Origin: Bacteroidaceae bacterium
GTDB lineage: Bacteria; Bacteroidota; Bacteroidia; Bacteroidales; Bacteroidaceae
NCBI GenBank assembly: GCA_017552435.1
Contig: JAFZPZ010000075.1
Coordinates: forward strand, 1 to 64,000
Reading direction: 5' to 3'
Length of the DNA stretch: 64,000 nucleotides
Position numbers and translations under genes: made by a program. The notes under the pieces are model-generated. The model worked only from the letters and a program-made list of their open reading frames with translations. It did no database searches and was not told where the DNA came from. Numbering within the stretch: position 1 is the first letter of the stretch; every line of letters starts with the position of its first letter. Positions 7,056 through 17,400 of this stretch are shown here, piece after piece.

Positions 7056-8369
7056 TCAGAACAATGCCAGGCTGAGTGCCTGGAGCGTACGCTTCTTGTC
7101 CCCGGCCTTGACGACGAACGAGATATTATGCGGCGATCCGCCATAGCTGATCATGCGGACGGGGATATCCTTCAGGGCCTGAATGGCCTTCGATTCGAAG
7201 CCGACGTTATCGCTGGCCAAGTCGCCCACTACGCAGACGATACACATATCCTCCTCCACAGCCACCGTGCCGTACTTCTTCAGCTCGTTCACGATGTCCT
7301 GGAGATGGCTACGGTTATCGATGGTGACGCTGACGCCCACCTCGCTGGTGCAGACCATGTCGATACTGGTCTTGTAGGTCTCGAAGATCTCGAACACCTT
7401 GCGCAGGAAACCGTAGGCCAGCAACATACGGCTGCTGTTTATCTGGATGCAGATATTCCCGTCGCGGGCCGCCACAGCCTTGATAGTGCCGCGCTGGAAG
7501 TCATTGTTGATGATAGTGCCTGGAGCCGTGGGGTCCATCGTGTTGAGCAGGCGGACCGGCACCCGTGCGAACTTGGCCGGCTGGATGCATGTGGGATGCA
7601 GTATCTTGGCCCCGAAATAAGCCAGTTCGGCAGCCTCCTCGAAGTACAGTTGGCGTACCGGTTCCGTATGCTCCACGAAGCGCGGATCGTTGTTATGCAT
7701 GCCGTCTATGTCGGTCCATATTTGTATCTCCTCGGCTCCGATGGCAGCTCCCACCAGACATGCCGTATAGTCGCTGCCACCGCGCAGCAGGTTGTCAATC
7801 TCGCCGTATGCATTGCGGCAGATGAAGCCCTGTGTGACGTATATCTGGTAGCCGGGATTAGCCTCCAGTGCCTTTGTCACCTTCTCCTTGATGTAGTTCA
7901 TGTCGGGCTCGGAATTCTTGTCGGTCCGGATGATGTCCAGGGCATTGATGAGCAGCGCCTTCACGCCGCATTCCTGCAGGTAGTTCACCACCATATTGGT
8001 GCTGATGATCTCTCCCTGGGCCAGGATAACCTTCTCCTCGAACGAGGTGAAGTGGACCTTGGTGAACGAGCGCAGGTAGTCGAACTCCTCGTGCAGGAAC
8101 GTCCTGGTCTTCGCCTTGGTCGCTTCTGTGCTATACAGTTTCTCCACATGTTCGGCATAGGTTTGTTCAAGCCGGTTCAGGATGGTATTCGCCCCCTCGG
8201 GGTTCTTTTTGTAGAGGTAATCCGCGATTTCCACCAGGGTATTGGTGGTGCCAGACATGGCAGAGAGGACGACGAACCGCGTGGTTTCGTCCTGTGTGAT
8301 CAGTCTGGACACGTCCTGCATTCTCTGCGGTGACCCAACGGAAGTGCCACCAAACTTCAGTACTTTCAT
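7056..8369 (-). CDS. lysC: aspartate kinase (monofunctional)
   Basis: 437 residues. KVLKFGGTSVGSPQRM is the kinase signature; GGSDYTACLVGAAIGAEEIQIWTDIDGM is the nucleotide/aspartate site; the last ~140 residues form the paired ACT domains (e.g. LRKVFEIFETYKTSIDMVCTSEVGVSVTIDN) that usually bind lysine for feedback control. It makes aspartyl phosphate, the entry to the Lys/Thr/Met family and DAP for the cell wall. There is no homoserine dehydrogenase domain. I saw no lysine riboswitch in the 22-base gap after the FtsE-like gene; the gap is filled by a heptamer array. Confidence 0.97.
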   Translation of the reverse strand: MKVLKFGGTSVGSPQRMQDVSRLITQDETTRFVVLSAMSGTTNTLVEIADYLYKKNPEGANTILNRLEQTYAEHVEKLYSTEATKAKTRTFLHEEFDYLRSFTKVHFTSFEEKVILAQGEIISTNMVVNYLQECGVKALLINALDIIRTDKNSEPDMNYIKEKVTKALEANPGYQIYVTQGFICRNAYGEIDNLLRGGSDYTACLVGAAIGAEEIQIWTDIDGMHNNDPRFVEHTEPVRQLYFEEAAELAYFGAKILHPTCIQPAKFARVPVRLLNTMDPTAPGTIINNDFQRGTIKAVAARDGNICIQINSSRMLLAYGFLRKVFEIFETYKTSIDMVCTSEVGVSVTIDNRSHLQDIVNELKKYGTVAVEEDMCIVCVVGDLASDNVGFESKAIQALKDIPVRMISYGGSPHNISFVVKAGDKKRTLQALSLALF

Positions 8370-8372
8370 ATG

Positions 8373-8405
8373 TTAAGTTAAGAGTTAAGAATTAAGAGTT
8401 AAGAA
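8373..8405. repeat. heptamer array, TTAAGAG/TTAAGAA
   Basis: TTAAG then TTAAGAG TTAAGAA TTAAGAG TTAAGAA between lysC and the ftsE-like gene; it supplies the latter's stop codon. Read on the minus strand it gives TAA every 7 bases, hence stops in all three frames. Confidence 0.9.
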
Positions 8406-9057
8406 TCAGGGAAGCATTTTCGCAGCGATATACCGTCCCGGGGAAGTACTCGGGCCACTGCATATTATGCGTGCTTAGAATAACGGCAGTATGGTTCTGC
8501 CTTCGTATCTCATCGAGCAAAGCCAAGATAAGTTCGCCGTTCTCGGCATCGAGGTTACCTGTCGGCTCATCTGCCAGAATGACCTTGGGATTGTTCAAAA
8601 TAGCCCGAGCGATACAAATGCGTTGCTGTTCGCCGCCCGAAAGTTCAAATATGTATTTATCTTTCTTGTCTGCAAGCTTTACCATCTCGAGTGCCTCGTC
8701 GATGCGCTTTGTACGGTCTTCCTGTCGCTTCCACCCGGTGGAGCGGAGCACGAAATCGAGGTTACGGTTGACGGTACGGTCTGGCAGCAGTTGGAAGTCC
8801 TGAAAGACAATACCCATCTGCCGGCGGAGTGTAGGCTGATTCTTGGTCTTAAGATGAGTCATATCGAAGCTCAGCACTTCAGCGCTAGCACCTTCTACAG
8901 GTACTTCTCCGTAAATGCTTTTGAGAAGCGACGACTTGCCGCTGCCTACGGGTCCGGTGAGATAGACCATCTCGCCTTCCTCTACGCAGAAATTCACCTT
9001 GCCCAGAACCAGATGTTCGCCCTGATAGATGTCGATGTCGGTGTAGTTTAGTATCAT
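8392..9057 (-). CDS. ftsE: FtsE-like ABC transporter ATP-binding protein
   Basis: 221 residues, single ABC ATPase: Walker A GPVGSGKSS (35-43), Q-loop FQDFQLLPD, signature LSGGEQQ (139-145), Walker B VILADEPTGNLD (159-170) and a switch His in LSTHNMQW. The sequence matches the FtsE/LolD clade; LLPDRTVNRNLDFVLRSTGW is typical of FtsE, which works with FtsX at the septum to activate wall hydrolases. No ftsX is adjacent; in Bacteroidetes the two are often apart. It follows hisIE by 18 bases. The last residues (LILNS) are encoded by the heptamer array. Confidence 0.85.
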   Translation of the reverse strand: MILNYTDIDIYQGEHLVLGKVNFCVEEGEMVYLTGPVGSGKSSLLKSIYGEVPVEGASAEVLSFDMTHLKTKNQPTLRRQMGIVFQDFQLLPDRTVNRNLDFVLRSTGWKRQEDRTKRIDEALEMVKLADKKDKYIFELSGGEQQRICIARAILNNPKVILADEPTGNLDAENGELILALLDEIRRQNHTAVILSTHNMQWPEYFPGTVYRCENASLILNS

Positions 9058-9075
9058 CTCACTATTTACAATTTA

Positions 9076-9690
9076 TCAATGTTTTTTCCAACCTGGATTG
9101 TGGCGTTCCATCAGTTCAGCCGCCATATCCTCGATGCGCAGGCCTTTACTGGTAAGCAATACAATGAGGTGATACAGCATATCGGAACCCTCGTAGATGA
9201 GGCGCTCGTTTGTGCCGTTGGTGGCTTCTATGACGAGTTCAAGCGCTTCCTCTCCCACTTTCTGTGCCATACGGTTCAGACCGTCTTTGAAGAGCGAAGT
9301 GGTGTAACTGCCCTCCGGCATCTCGCGGTGACGCTTCTCTATGAAGTCGCTGAGCTCGGAAAGGAAAAGCAACGGATTGGGACGGTTTTCTTCGCCCCAG
9401 CAGGTATCGGTGCCTGTGTGGCATGTTGGGCCGTCGGGGGTTGCCTGAATCAGTAGCGTGTCGTTGTCGCAGTCACTCTTGATGCTGACTACATGCAGGT
9501 AGTTGCCACTTGTCTCACCCTTTGTCCAGAGGCATTGCCGAGAACGGCTATAGAAAGTAACGAGGCCTGTCTCCCGGGTCTTCTTTAATGATTCCTCGTT
9601 CATGTATCCGAGCATAAGCACGGTCTTTGTCTGTGCATCTTGGATGATGGCCGGTACCAGGCCACCACACTTCTGGAAATCAATATTCAT
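9076..9690 (-). CDS. hisIE: bifunctional phosphoribosyl-AMP cyclohydrolase / phosphoribosyl-ATP pyrophosphatase
   Basis: 204 residues. Residues 1-~108 are His[37 protein letters not shown], and the zinc/magnesium site region [11 protein letters not shown]...CHTGTDTCW. Residues ~110-204 are HisE: a four-helix MazG-like domain with [13 protein letters not shown] and [13 protein letters not shown]. It carries out steps 2 and 3 of histidine synthesis. The start overlaps the hisF stop by 4 bases, so translation is coupled. Confidence 0.97.
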   Translation of the reverse strand: MNIDFQKCGGLVPAIIQDAQTKTVLMLGYMNEESLKKTRETGLVTFYSRSRQCLWTKGETSGNYLHVVSIKSDCDNDTLLIQATPDGPTCHTGTDTCWGEENRPNPLLFLSELSDFIEKRHREMPEGSYTTSLFKDGLNRMAQKVGEEALELVIEATNGTNERLIYEGSDMLYHLIVLLTSKGLRIEDMAAELMERHNPGWKKH

Positions 9691-10445
9691 ATCCTTATAT
9701 TTATCTTCTCTTTTCTTAAGTACTCTTTTAGTTCCGGAATGCTTATCTGTCCAAAGTGGAAGACACTGGCTGCAAGGGCCGCATCGGCATGTCCCTGGGC
9801 AAAGACATCGCGGAAATCCTCCATTCGGCCTGCACCTCCACTTGCAATAACAGGAATGGTGAGGAACGAGGCGAGCTGGCTGAGGGCATCGCAGGCAAAG
9901 CCTTGTTTAACGCCATCATGGTTCATGCTGGTAAAAAGTATCTCACCGGCTCCGCGATCGTTCACTTCTTTCGCCCACTCGAAGAGACCACGCTCCGTTG
10001 GGATTCGACCTCCGTTGAGGTAACAGGTCCATGTCCCCTTCTCGTCCTGCTGGGCATCTATAGCGACCACGCAAACCTGACTGCCAAAGTGACTGACTAT
10101 CTCATCGATAAGTTCCGGCCGGCGAAGGGCCGCACTGTTGATGCTAATCTTGTCGGCTCCAGCCGAGAGCATACGCTCCACATCAGCCAATTCGCTGATG
10201 CCTCCGCCTACGGTGAAAGGAATGTCTATTTCCGCAGCTACCTTCTGAACCATATCTGTGAAGGTCTTGCGCCCCTCGTGACTGGCTGTGATATCAAGGA
10301 AGACAAGCTCATCGGCTCCCTGGCTGCTATAAATCTTTCCGAGTTCTACGGGGTCGCCAGCCTGTCTGAGCTGCAGGAAGTTGGTGCCCTTGACGGTCTG
10401 TCCGTCCTTAACATCAAGGCAGGGTATGATTCGCTTTGCTAACAT
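9687..10445 (-). CDS. hisF: imidazole glycerol phosphate synthase, cyclase subunit
   Basis: 252 residues, TIM barrel. [16 protein letters not shown] holds the catalytic Asp11; VVAIDAQQ the second catalytic Asp; [14 protein letters not shown] and [11 protein letters not shown] are the phosphate-binding loops. It works with HisH, encoded two genes upstream, to make imidazole glycerol phosphate and AICAR. The start lies within the last codons of hisA (7-base overlap). Confidence 0.98.
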   Translation of the reverse strand: MLAKRIIPCLDVKDGQTVKGTNFLQLRQAGDPVELGKIYSSQGADELVFLDITASHEGRKTFTDMVQKVAAEIDIPFTVGGGISELADVERMLSAGADKISINSAALRRPELIDEIVSHFGSQVCVVAIDAQQDEKGTWTCYLNGGRIPTERGLFEWAKEVNDRGAGEILFTSMNHDGVKQGFACDALSQLASFLTIPVIASGGAGRMEDFRDVFAQGHADAALAASVFHFGQISIPELKEYLRKEKINIRI

Positions 10446-11158
10446 ATCTTAAGTCGCGGGTCTTTCAAGTTGATATTCCCTTCGTAGAAGGCTTTTCCGA
10501 AGACGACTGCAGGGATTCCTGCAGAATCGAGGGCCAGGATATCTTCTGTGCTTCCCACGCCGCCACTTGCGATGAGATGGCACTGGGGGTAGTGATCCAT
10601 AATGCTGCGATAAAGGTCAATGGCAGGACCTGTCAGTGTACCGTCTTTGCTGATTTCTGTGCAAAGGACATTCCGCGTGCCCTGCTTCATGTAGCGAGAC
10701 AAGAAAACCTCGAGCCGGACATCCGAGTCCTCTTTCCATCCATTGATCGAGACACATCCATTCCGCACGTCGGCACCGAGAATAAGCCGGTCGGCCCCGT
10801 ACTTTTCGAGCCAGCCGAGGAAGAGGTCGGGATCGGTTACGGCAATGCTGCCAACCGTAACGAGCGATGCTCCGGCATCGAAAGCCTTTTCCAGATCCTC
10901 GTCGGTCTTGACTCCACCTCCGAAATCAACAATGAGATTCGTACATGTGGTAATGGCTTTAAGGGTAGAGTGATTGACCACGTGCTTACTTTTGGCGCCA
11001 TCCAAGTCGACCACATGAAGGCGGCGCATGCCCAAGTCTTCAAACTGCCGAGCCATTTCAAGCGGGTCGCCATAGACCTTCTTCGTGTCATAGTCGCCCT
11101 TGGTCAGGCGAACGCACTTGCCTTCGATGATGTCTATTGCAGGAATTAATTCTATCAT
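10439..11158 (-). CDS. hisA: ProFAR isomerase (1-(5-phosphoribosyl)-5-[(5-phosphoribosylamino)methylideneamino]imidazole-4-carboxamide isomerase)
   Basis: 239 residues. I start it at [20 protein letters not shown] because that is the HisA N-terminus with catalytic Asp8, and because ATG at 11158 overlaps the hisH stop by 4 bases (ATGA); the open frame upstream is only an alternate-frame read of his[15 protein letters not shown] holds the second Asp; [12 protein letters not shown] is the second phosphate loop. Fourth step of histidine synthesis. Confidence 0.97.
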   Translation of the reverse strand: MIELIPAIDIIEGKCVRLTKGDYDTKKVYGDPLEMARQFEDLGMRRLHVVDLDGAKSKHVVNHSTLKAITTCTNLIVDFGGGVKTDEDLEKAFDAGASLVTVGSIAVTDPDLFLGWLEKYGADRLILGADVRNGCVSINGWKEDSDVRLEVFLSRYMKQGTRNVLCTEISKDGTLTGPAIDLYRSIMDHYPQCHLIASGGVGSTEDILALDSAGIPAVVFGKAFYEGNINLKDPRLKIC

Positions 11159-11748
11159 GTGGTCATTTCCAAGAAATTCTTCAGTATCTGCTGTCCCACT
11201 TTGCCGCTTTTCTCGGGATGGAACTGGGTGGCATAGAAATTGTCTTTTTGCATAGCAGAACTGAAGGGATGAATATATTCGGTAACAGTTGCCGTATGCT
11301 CGCAGAGAGGAACGTAGTAGCTGTGCACGAAATAGACAAACTCTCCATCCAAACCTTCCCAAATGGAGGGTTTTGAATTCTGAATTGAGTTCCACCCCAT
11401 GTGCGGAATTTTGTCTTCGTGGCAGACAGGAATAAAACGCTTAACCTCCGCGTCGAAGATACCGAGACAATCCACATCGCCTTCCTCTGAATGGCGGCAC
11501 ATGAGTTGTTGCCCGATACATATACCTAGAACAGGTTGCCTGAGGGAGGGAATAATTTTGTCCAGGCCATGCTCGCGCAGGTAATGCATCGCATTACTTG
11601 CTTCGCCCTGACCAGGGAAGATGACCCTGTCGGCACTACGCAACTCCTCGGCAGAATCAGTTAGAAGCGGTTCCACGCCCATCCGTTGCAAAGCATGAAT
11701 AACAGAAAAAATATTCCCTGCATTGTATTTCACTACAGCAACCTTCAT
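11155..11748 (-). CDS. hisH: imidazole glycerol phosphate synthase, glutaminase subunit
   Basis: 197 residues, class I glutamine amidotransferase. PVLGICIGQQLM carries the nucleophile Cys; TQFHPEKSGKVGQQIL carries the His-Glu pair. It feeds ammonia to HisF. It is first in the compact hisH-hisA-hisF-hisIE unit, with a TATCTTTG box (plus-strand 11770-11777) 22 bases upstream; other his genes are not in the window. The operon may read on through ftsE, lysC and lysA, since gaps are under 40 bases. Confidence 0.97.
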   Translation of the reverse strand: MKVAVVKYNAGNIFSVIHALQRMGVEPLLTDSAEELRSADRVIFPGQGEASNAMHYLREHGLDKIIPSLRQPVLGICIGQQLMCRHSEEGDVDCLGIFDAEVKRFIPVCHEDKIPHMGWNSIQNSKPSIWEGLDGEFVYFVHSYYVPLCEHTATVTEYIHPFSSAMQKDNFYATQFHPEKSGKVGQQILKNFLEMTT

Positions 11749-11769
11749 CGCAGTCTATCATTTGGGCTG

Positions 11770-11777
11770 CAAAGATA
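11770..11777 (-). promoter_or_regulatory. -7 box of the his operon
   Basis: CAAAGATA on the plus strand is TATCTTTG on the minus strand, 22 bases before the hisH start, in the only gap over 50 bases between modF-like and lysA genes. Confidence 0.6.
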
Positions 11778-11833
11778 CGCATTTTATATCATAAAAGGAA
11801 GCGAAATGCGGGAAAAGAATGCTATTTTGTTAA

Positions 11834-13294
11834 TTATAGACCCAGCGAGAGCCTGTGTGTGATACAGTCGGGGAGTTCCTCTTCGTAGTGTGTGACCATT
11901 ACGAGTGTTTTATGAGGCCTCTGACAGAAATGCTTGATAATCTGGCGCACCAGGCTGCGGTGTCTGTCATCGAGGCCATGCAGGGGCTCGTCCAGGATAA
12001 GCAATTCCGGGTCTTTCACAAAGGCACGAGCCAACAAGCAGAGACGTTGCTCGCCACTGCTGAGGTGCAGGAAGGTGGTATCTGCCAATGCCTCCACTCC
12101 GAATACGCGCATCCAGTCGAGACAGATTTGCTTCTGCTCGGGTCTGGGACGAACATAGAGGCCAACGGAATCATTCAGACCACTTGCCACGACATCGATG
12201 GCAGGGATGTCCTTGAGGTAAGCGCGATGCATTTCGGGGCTGACATAGCCGATGTGCCGTTTGATCTCCCAAATGCTCTCGCCAGAACCACGCCGGTGTC
12301 CGAATAGTTCGATGTCGCAGGCGTATGCTTGTGGATTGTCGGCGCAAACAAGGCTGAGCAGAGTGCTCTTGCCCGAACCATTAGGACCAGTCAGTGCCCA
12401 TCGCTCTCCCTCGTGAACGGTCCAATTGAGGGAACGCAGAATGGTATGCTCGCCATAGCGGATGCTGACATCTCGAAAACGCAGTATCTCGCCACCATCA
12501 GCAGGATAGAAACCGGATTCCGAGAGGTTCCGGACAGGCAGGTTCGTTATCCAGCGCTTCACTTCATCACTCAGCTCGGGAGCAGGGGGGGCGGCATACA
12601 CCCTCCGGTACTCGGCGAGAGGCATCTTGGGAAGCAGCCGAAGCCTCTCGACAGGTAGGACATGCGTGATAAAGTTGGGAATATCGTTGCGCCCAGCCAG
12701 AATGAGAATTATGAGGAGTTCCGTCTCATGCGCCAATGTCTCCAGCAGATGGCGGAACTCCCGGCGGGTAGGGGCATCCAGGCCAATAAAGGGGTTGTCC
12801 AGGATAAGGACACGTGGATTTGTGCCCAAGGCTTTGGCCATCTGGAACTTGCGCAGTTCTCCACTACTCAACGAGATGATGTGCTTCGGGGCCAGTTCAT
12901 CCAGGCCGAACATCTTGGAGAAAGGAAATTCCGGGAGAAGCTGTCCTACTGTCGGAGCATCGTCGGCGATGTCGTGCTGATTCCATCTTTGCTGATAATA
13001 GTAGGTGCTGTCTTGCACGCCATAAGAATCACGAAACGAGATATACTTCAGGTTCTCGCTGACAAGACGAGAATCGTTGGGCGAGAAGCCGTAATGTACC
13101 TCATTGAGCAGCAGAGGATAATGACCAGTCAGGATTTCCACCAATCGTGTCTTTCCTGCAGCATTGTCGCCCACAATAGCAATCTGTTCACCTCGCTTTA
13201 TTTCCAAGTTGATAGGCTCCGCCATCCTCCAAAGAGGGTGACGGGGAACGCCATCAGTGACACTTATTATTGTTCCGTATTCTTCACTCTTCAT
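11834..13294 (-). CDS. tandem ABC ATPase, ModF-like
   Basis: 486 residues with two ABC ATPase domains and no membrane segment. Domain 1: Walker A VGDNAAGKTR (41-50), signature LSSGELRK (142-149), Walker B VLILDNPFIGLD (162-173) in which the catalytic Glu is replaced by Asn. Domain 2: Walker A GPNGSGKST (303-311), signature LSSGEQRL, Walker B LLILDEPLHGLD intact. The architecture matches ModF (PhrA), linked by name to molybdate transport but of unproven role. Start and first residues (MKSEEY) come from a heptamer array that overlaps the ruvC stop by 11 bases. Confidence 0.85.
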   Translation of the reverse strand: MKSEEYGTIISVTDGVPRHPLWRMAEPINLEIKRGEQIAIVGDNAAGKTRLVEILTGHYPLLLNEVHYGFSPNDSRLVSENLKYISFRDSYGVQDSTYYYQQRWNQHDIADDAPTVGQLLPEFPFSKMFGLDELAPKHIISLSSGELRKFQMAKALGTNPRVLILDNPFIGLDAPTRREFRHLLETLAHETELLIILILAGRNDIPNFITHVLPVERLRLLPKMPLAEYRRVYAAPPAPELSDEVKRWITNLPVRNLSESGFYPADGGEILRFRDVSIRYGEHTILRSLNWTVHEGERWALTGPNGSGKSTLLSLVCADNPQAYACDIELFGHRRGSGESIWEIKRHIGYVSPEMHRAYLKDIPAIDVVASGLNDSVGLYVRPRPEQKQICLDWMRVFGVEALADTTFLHLSSGEQRLCLLARAFVKDPELLILDEPLHGLDDRHRSLVRQIIKHFCQRPHKTLVMVTHYEEELPDCITHRLSLGL

Positions 13295-13302
13295 TCTTCA
13301 CT
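13279..13302. repeat. heptamer array at the ruvC/modF-like junction
   Basis: ATTCTTC ACTCTTC ATTCTTC then ACTCTAT (minus: GAAGAGT/GAAGAAT). It encodes both the RuvC C-terminus and the start codon and first residues of the next gene. Confidence 0.85.
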
Positions 13303-13844
13303 CTATCTTTGTTCTTCTTGACGAAGTCGGCCCAACCGCGATACTTGTGGTCGCTCTCGGGCTTGCCCATCTGCAGAAAATGGCAGTAAGCCGCTCCGAG
13401 AGCATCTGTTGCATCGAGGAACTTACCCATCTCTTCCTTCTCGACATGGAGCATACGTCGCAGCATATCTGCCACTTGTTCCTTACTGGCATTGCCGTTG
13501 CCTGTGATTGCCATTTTTATCTTTGACGGTGCATACTCGGTGATAGGCACTTGCCGCTGGATAGCAGCTGCAATAGCAACGCCCTGGGCTCGTCCCAACT
13601 TGAGCATACTCTGTATATTCTTGCCGAAGAATGGCGCCTCGATAGCCATACAATCGGGCAAATATCCCTCGATGATGCTGCAGATGCGTTCGTGAATATG
13701 TCCTAACTTGAGGTAGGGATCTGGATACTTGCGTAGGTCTATGACGCCCAACGCGAGCATCTCAGCCTTTTTGCTTTCCACACGCAATACGCCATAGCCC
13801 ATGATATTGGTTCCTGGGTCAATGCCCAGAATGATTTGCTCCAT
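13284..13844 (-). CDS. ruvC: Holliday junction resolvase RuvC
   Basis: 186 residues. ILGIDPGTNIMGYGV supplies the first catalytic Asp (Asp9), MAIEAPFFGKN the Glu, and FLDATDALGAAYCH the final Asp pair. It cuts four-way junctions with RuvAB; ruvA is in this window at 49716, unlinked. The C-terminal tail (RVKNEE) is encoded by heptamer repeats that overlap the next gene. Confidence 0.96.
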   Translation of the reverse strand: MEQIILGIDPGTNIMGYGVLRVESKKAEMLALGVIDLRKYPDPYLKLGHIHERICSIIEGYLPDCMAIEAPFFGKNIQSMLKLGRAQGVAIAAAIQRQVPITEYAPSKIKMAITGNGNASKEQVADMLRRMLHVEKEEMGKFLDATDALGAAYCHFLQMGKPESDHKYRGWADFVKKNKDRVKNEE

Positions 13845-13902
13845 TTGGTCGTTTTGCAGATTAGTCGTTTAGGGATTTCTTTCGTGCAAAAGTACAAAGA
13901 AA

Positions 13903-13930
13903 TTGAGAAATGAGAAATGAGAATTAAGAA
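13903..13930. repeat. heptamer array, ATGAGAA type
   Basis: ATTGAGA-A, ATGAGAA, ATGAGAA, TTAAGAA upstream of ruvC and before the divergent DUF1573 gene. Octamer-like TTAGTCGT units lie next to it at 13846-13877. Confidence 0.8.
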
Positions 13931-14000
13931 TTTATGTAAAAAAACATGCTTTTAATGTGAAAAAATGCAATCAAATGCATGTCATTTAATGAATAAGGTG

Positions 14001-14008
14001 TATCTTTG
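14001..14008 (+). promoter_or_regulatory. -7 box of the DUF1573 gene
   Basis: TATCTTTG, 18 bases before the start codon at 14026. Confidence 0.65.
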
Positions 14009-14025
14009 CAGAAAAATTTTAAGGA

Positions 14026-14466
14026 ATGATGAAACAGTTTTTCCTCTTCGCCCTGGCTGCAATCTTTGGCTTGCAGGCTCAGGCTCAGACCCAGAAGCAG
14101 AAAGTTAATGTCAGTGAGATACAAGCTGTCGCCACTACAAAGGCAGAAAACTATGCAGAATTGACATTCGACACATTGCGCCACGACTTCGGAAAGTTCT
14201 CGAAGGACGAGCCTTTGGTGCATTGCGCATTTGCCTTTACTAACACCGGCACGGCACCTTTGATTATCCATCAGGCTTTTGCCAGTTGCGGCTGCACCAT
14301 CCCTACCTACACAAAGGAACCTATCAAACCAGGCGAAAAGGGCACTATCGATGTGACATACGACGGAACAAACAAGTTCCCCGGACACTTCCAGAAAACC
14401 ATTACCATTCGCTCGAACGCCATCAACGAGGTGGTGCGACTGACCATCGAGGGTTTGATGGAGTAA
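14026..14466 (+). CDS. DUF1573 secreted protein
   Basis: 146 residues: signal peptide (MMKQFFLFALAAIFGLQAQAQ), then one DUF1573 immunoglobulin-like domain with the family pattern FDTLRHDFGKFSKDEPLVHCAFAFTNTGTAPLIIHQAFASCGCTIP, where the CGC pair and the following PTYTKEPIKPGEKG are conserved. Such ASPM/SPD-2/Hydin-like domains are abundant in Bacteroidetes exported proteins; role unknown. A second ATG three bases in is equally possible. It is monocistronic and converges on the CotH gene. Confidence 0.92.
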   Translation: MMKQFFLFALAAIFGLQAQAQTQKQKVNVSEIQAVATTKAENYAELTFDTLRHDFGKFSKDEPLVHCAFAFTNTGTAPLIIHQAFASCGCTIPTYTKEPIKPGEKGTIDVTYDGTNKFPGHFQKTITIRSNAINEVVRLTIEGLME

Positions 14467-14478
14467 GCGCTCCTGAAA

Positions 14479-17400
14479 CTATTTAACCTTTACCAGACGT
14501 TTTTTTCCATTAATGATATAAACGCCTGTTGTCGTGATGTGGTTTAATCGAGTGCCACTGAGTGTATAGATACCCTCTTCATTGTTGATTTGTCCATTCT
14601 CAATTTCCCGAATGGCATCCTCGTCGCTATAGACCGTTACAAGGACTGTGGCTTGTTTGTTGGAGCCGTCTGTGGCCTTGGCTGTAATGGTGGCTGTGCC
14701 GGCTGCGACAGCTGAGATGATGCCGTCGCTGGCAGTAGCGACTTTCGCATCGGAGGTCAGCCAGTTAAGTTCCTTGGTAGTCGCTGTCTCTGGCAGAATG
14801 GTGATGGTCAGGACGGAATCGTTACCGGCAACCATATCGATGTCGTTGGGTTCCAGGAGGATTGAGCTGACGTAGGTCTTGGCCAGGGTGACGTCATAGT
14901 TGACATTCTCCGGCGCGCAGACTACGCCATCAGCAGTAATGAAGTGCTGGTGCTGTATCTGATAGTTGCCGCCCGTGAAGTCGTTCCCTCCGACAAGGGT
15001 GAAAGTGAGTGCGGTACCAGTGGTAGATGAGAAGTTCTCATTGCCAGAAGCATAGACGATAAGGTGTGCACCATTGTCCTGGATGAGGGCGTGTGCGATG
15101 TGCGAGGCACTATTGACCTTCGAACCAAAAGCAATACTACTTTCCTGTATCGACAGACCTTGTGAGAGAACAATGTCGGCTTCGTAGGCTGTGGCAGGCC
15201 TACTCATATTAACCCATGCAGTCACCTTGCGCGTGCCGCCTGCCTTGACGGAAGCGTTGCTCGAATACAATGTAGCGGTGAGAGGCTCTTCACCGAGAGG
15301 TATGTTACGAATGAGACGACGCACGGTAACAACGTCTTCCACATCTATGTGGCTATCCAAATTAGCATCAGCATTGACTTCCTGGAAACCTTCCGGTGCT
15401 TCACCAATCAGGTATGTTGCTATCCAGAGGGCATCAGTCTCCTCCAAGATACCATTACCATCTACATCGCCAGCCAGATGGGTGATATTGTAGTAGGTAC
15501 CGTCATCTGCTTTGAGGACGACATGGTGGGTGGCATCGAAGACGGGATAGGCATCCTGTCCGATGGTCTGGTACCAAATGGGGCCCATTGTCTTTCCGCC
15601 ATTGAGTTGATAGCAGAGCTTGCCGCTCTCAACATCTTCGACTGTGATGCGGGTGACCTGTGTGGTCGATGTGCTGTAGCAGTTCAGAGCAGTAGCACCG
15701 CCTCGATAGAAGTCGTTGCGGTAGCTATAGCCCTCGACAGTGCCGATGTTGTAGCAGTTCTGCATGGTTGCATTCGTGCCCAGCCAGCCACACATGGCTG
15801 CACTCTCGCTTTTGCCGGAGATATTGCCTGCGTTATAGCAATCATAGAGATAGAAGGAACAGTTAGAGCCTTTGTTGCAACCGATAATACCAGCTACATT
15901 GATTCCGGAACCCTTTACACTTGCCTCGTTGCCGACGCACGAGAAGGTAATACTGCCGGCACCCGTGGAACCACCAGCCAGTCCGACATAATTGCTGCCA
16001 CTGATTGAGCATGAACTGTCGAGGACGAGGTTGCTGATGGTCGCACCACCGCCAAGAGCACCGAACAGGCCGGTGTAGTCCCCACCTGTGATATGCAGGT
16101 TCAGGATCCGATGACCCTGGCCGTCGAAGATACCCCGGAAGGTACTTTTTTGAGCACCTATCGGCTTGAACAGATTGTTGTAACCCTCCATATCTATGTC
16201 TGCTTCGAGGTATGCATTGCTGAATTGTGCTCCTCCGTTGACGGCTGTACTGAACTCGATAAGCTGCTGGGGCGTGGAGATGTAGTAGGTGGAGTCTGAA
16301 TAGAGGGAACCGGGATTGTAACCAAGGTAGTCGTCGATCCAGGTGAGACGGGTTGGAATATAGCTCCGCAACACATCCACTTCTGCCTGGAAGGAACCGA
16401 GCGCAGAAACGTTCTGATGCACCCTGCTATTGAGGATTGGCCAGCGAATGAAATTGAGATTTGCGGAAGCAGTCATTTCCCGGGCCATACTGTCAACCCA
16501 TGCTACGAGGGTCTTCTCGTCGAGTAGGCCTTCTTTTCGGTTGTTTTTCCAAAGTTGATTGAGCAGTTGGTCTGCTGCATTGTCGCCGAGCAGACGCGAT
16601 ACAAACGACTTCATGTTGCCTGCAGCACTGCCACCCAGATATGCCCAGGTGCTTCGCCCGTTGACGGGATAGATGCGCTGGTCGTTGTCGAAGGCTAGGT
16701 CGAAATCCCAGCTGGGGGCGACATGGAACTGACTCTCCTCCCGATCCTTATACATATAGACACTCCAATATGTATCCATGTTCCCCGAGAACTCGCCTAT
16801 AAGGAAATGCTTGAGGAAGGACTCGATGTCCAGGTACTTGCGATAGCCGTTTTCTGGGTCGGTGTAGTTGCTGGCAAAGACGGCCGACTCCATCAGATTG
16901 AAATAGCCCCGGATGTAGCTGTGTTGCTGGGTGGTAATGTCTTCGTCGCCCGGATGCTTGATAGTCACCGGGTTGCCACGACTGCTGCTGAACCAACTTG
17001 CCTCCTGGCTGGCATAGGCATCGACCTCGACAAGGTAGCCGCCTGTCAGTTCAGGTTCCTCGTTGTCCCAGGGTTCCATCTCGGTGATGGGGACGCGCTT
17101 GGGATCAGGCGATATCTGGTCGCAGAGCTGGTAGCATCCCTTGTACTCGCCGTTCATGATGACATCGACGGGTTGGCAGTAAGGAGTGTAGAGAGCGCCG
17201 ATGCGCTTGCTCACCTCGAAGGCCAGGCAGTTGCGCATCAGGGTCTTGTCGCCGTAGTTATTGATAAGGGTCCATTTCTTGGCCTTTGCCGGGCTTTCCA
17301 TCGGCGAGTCCTTGAGCATGTGGTGGCTCTTGCCGTCGGCGAACTTGATGCGCCAAGGTTTTTTCGGGAACCCCCACGAAGCATTGCCACGGCCTCGGGT

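Noticed and set aside
7017-8333. 438-codon open frame antisense to lysC
   Set aside because: It lies fully over lysC on the other strand and has the composition of an antisense read of a GC-rich gene; lysC has all its motifs.
8370-8391. Lysine riboswitch before lysC
   Set aside because: The gap is only 22 bases and is filled by heptamer repeats, far too short for the ~170-base aptamer.
11159-11395. N-terminal extension of HisA
   Set aside because: It is hisH read in another frame; HisA's family start and the ATGA overlap point to 11158.
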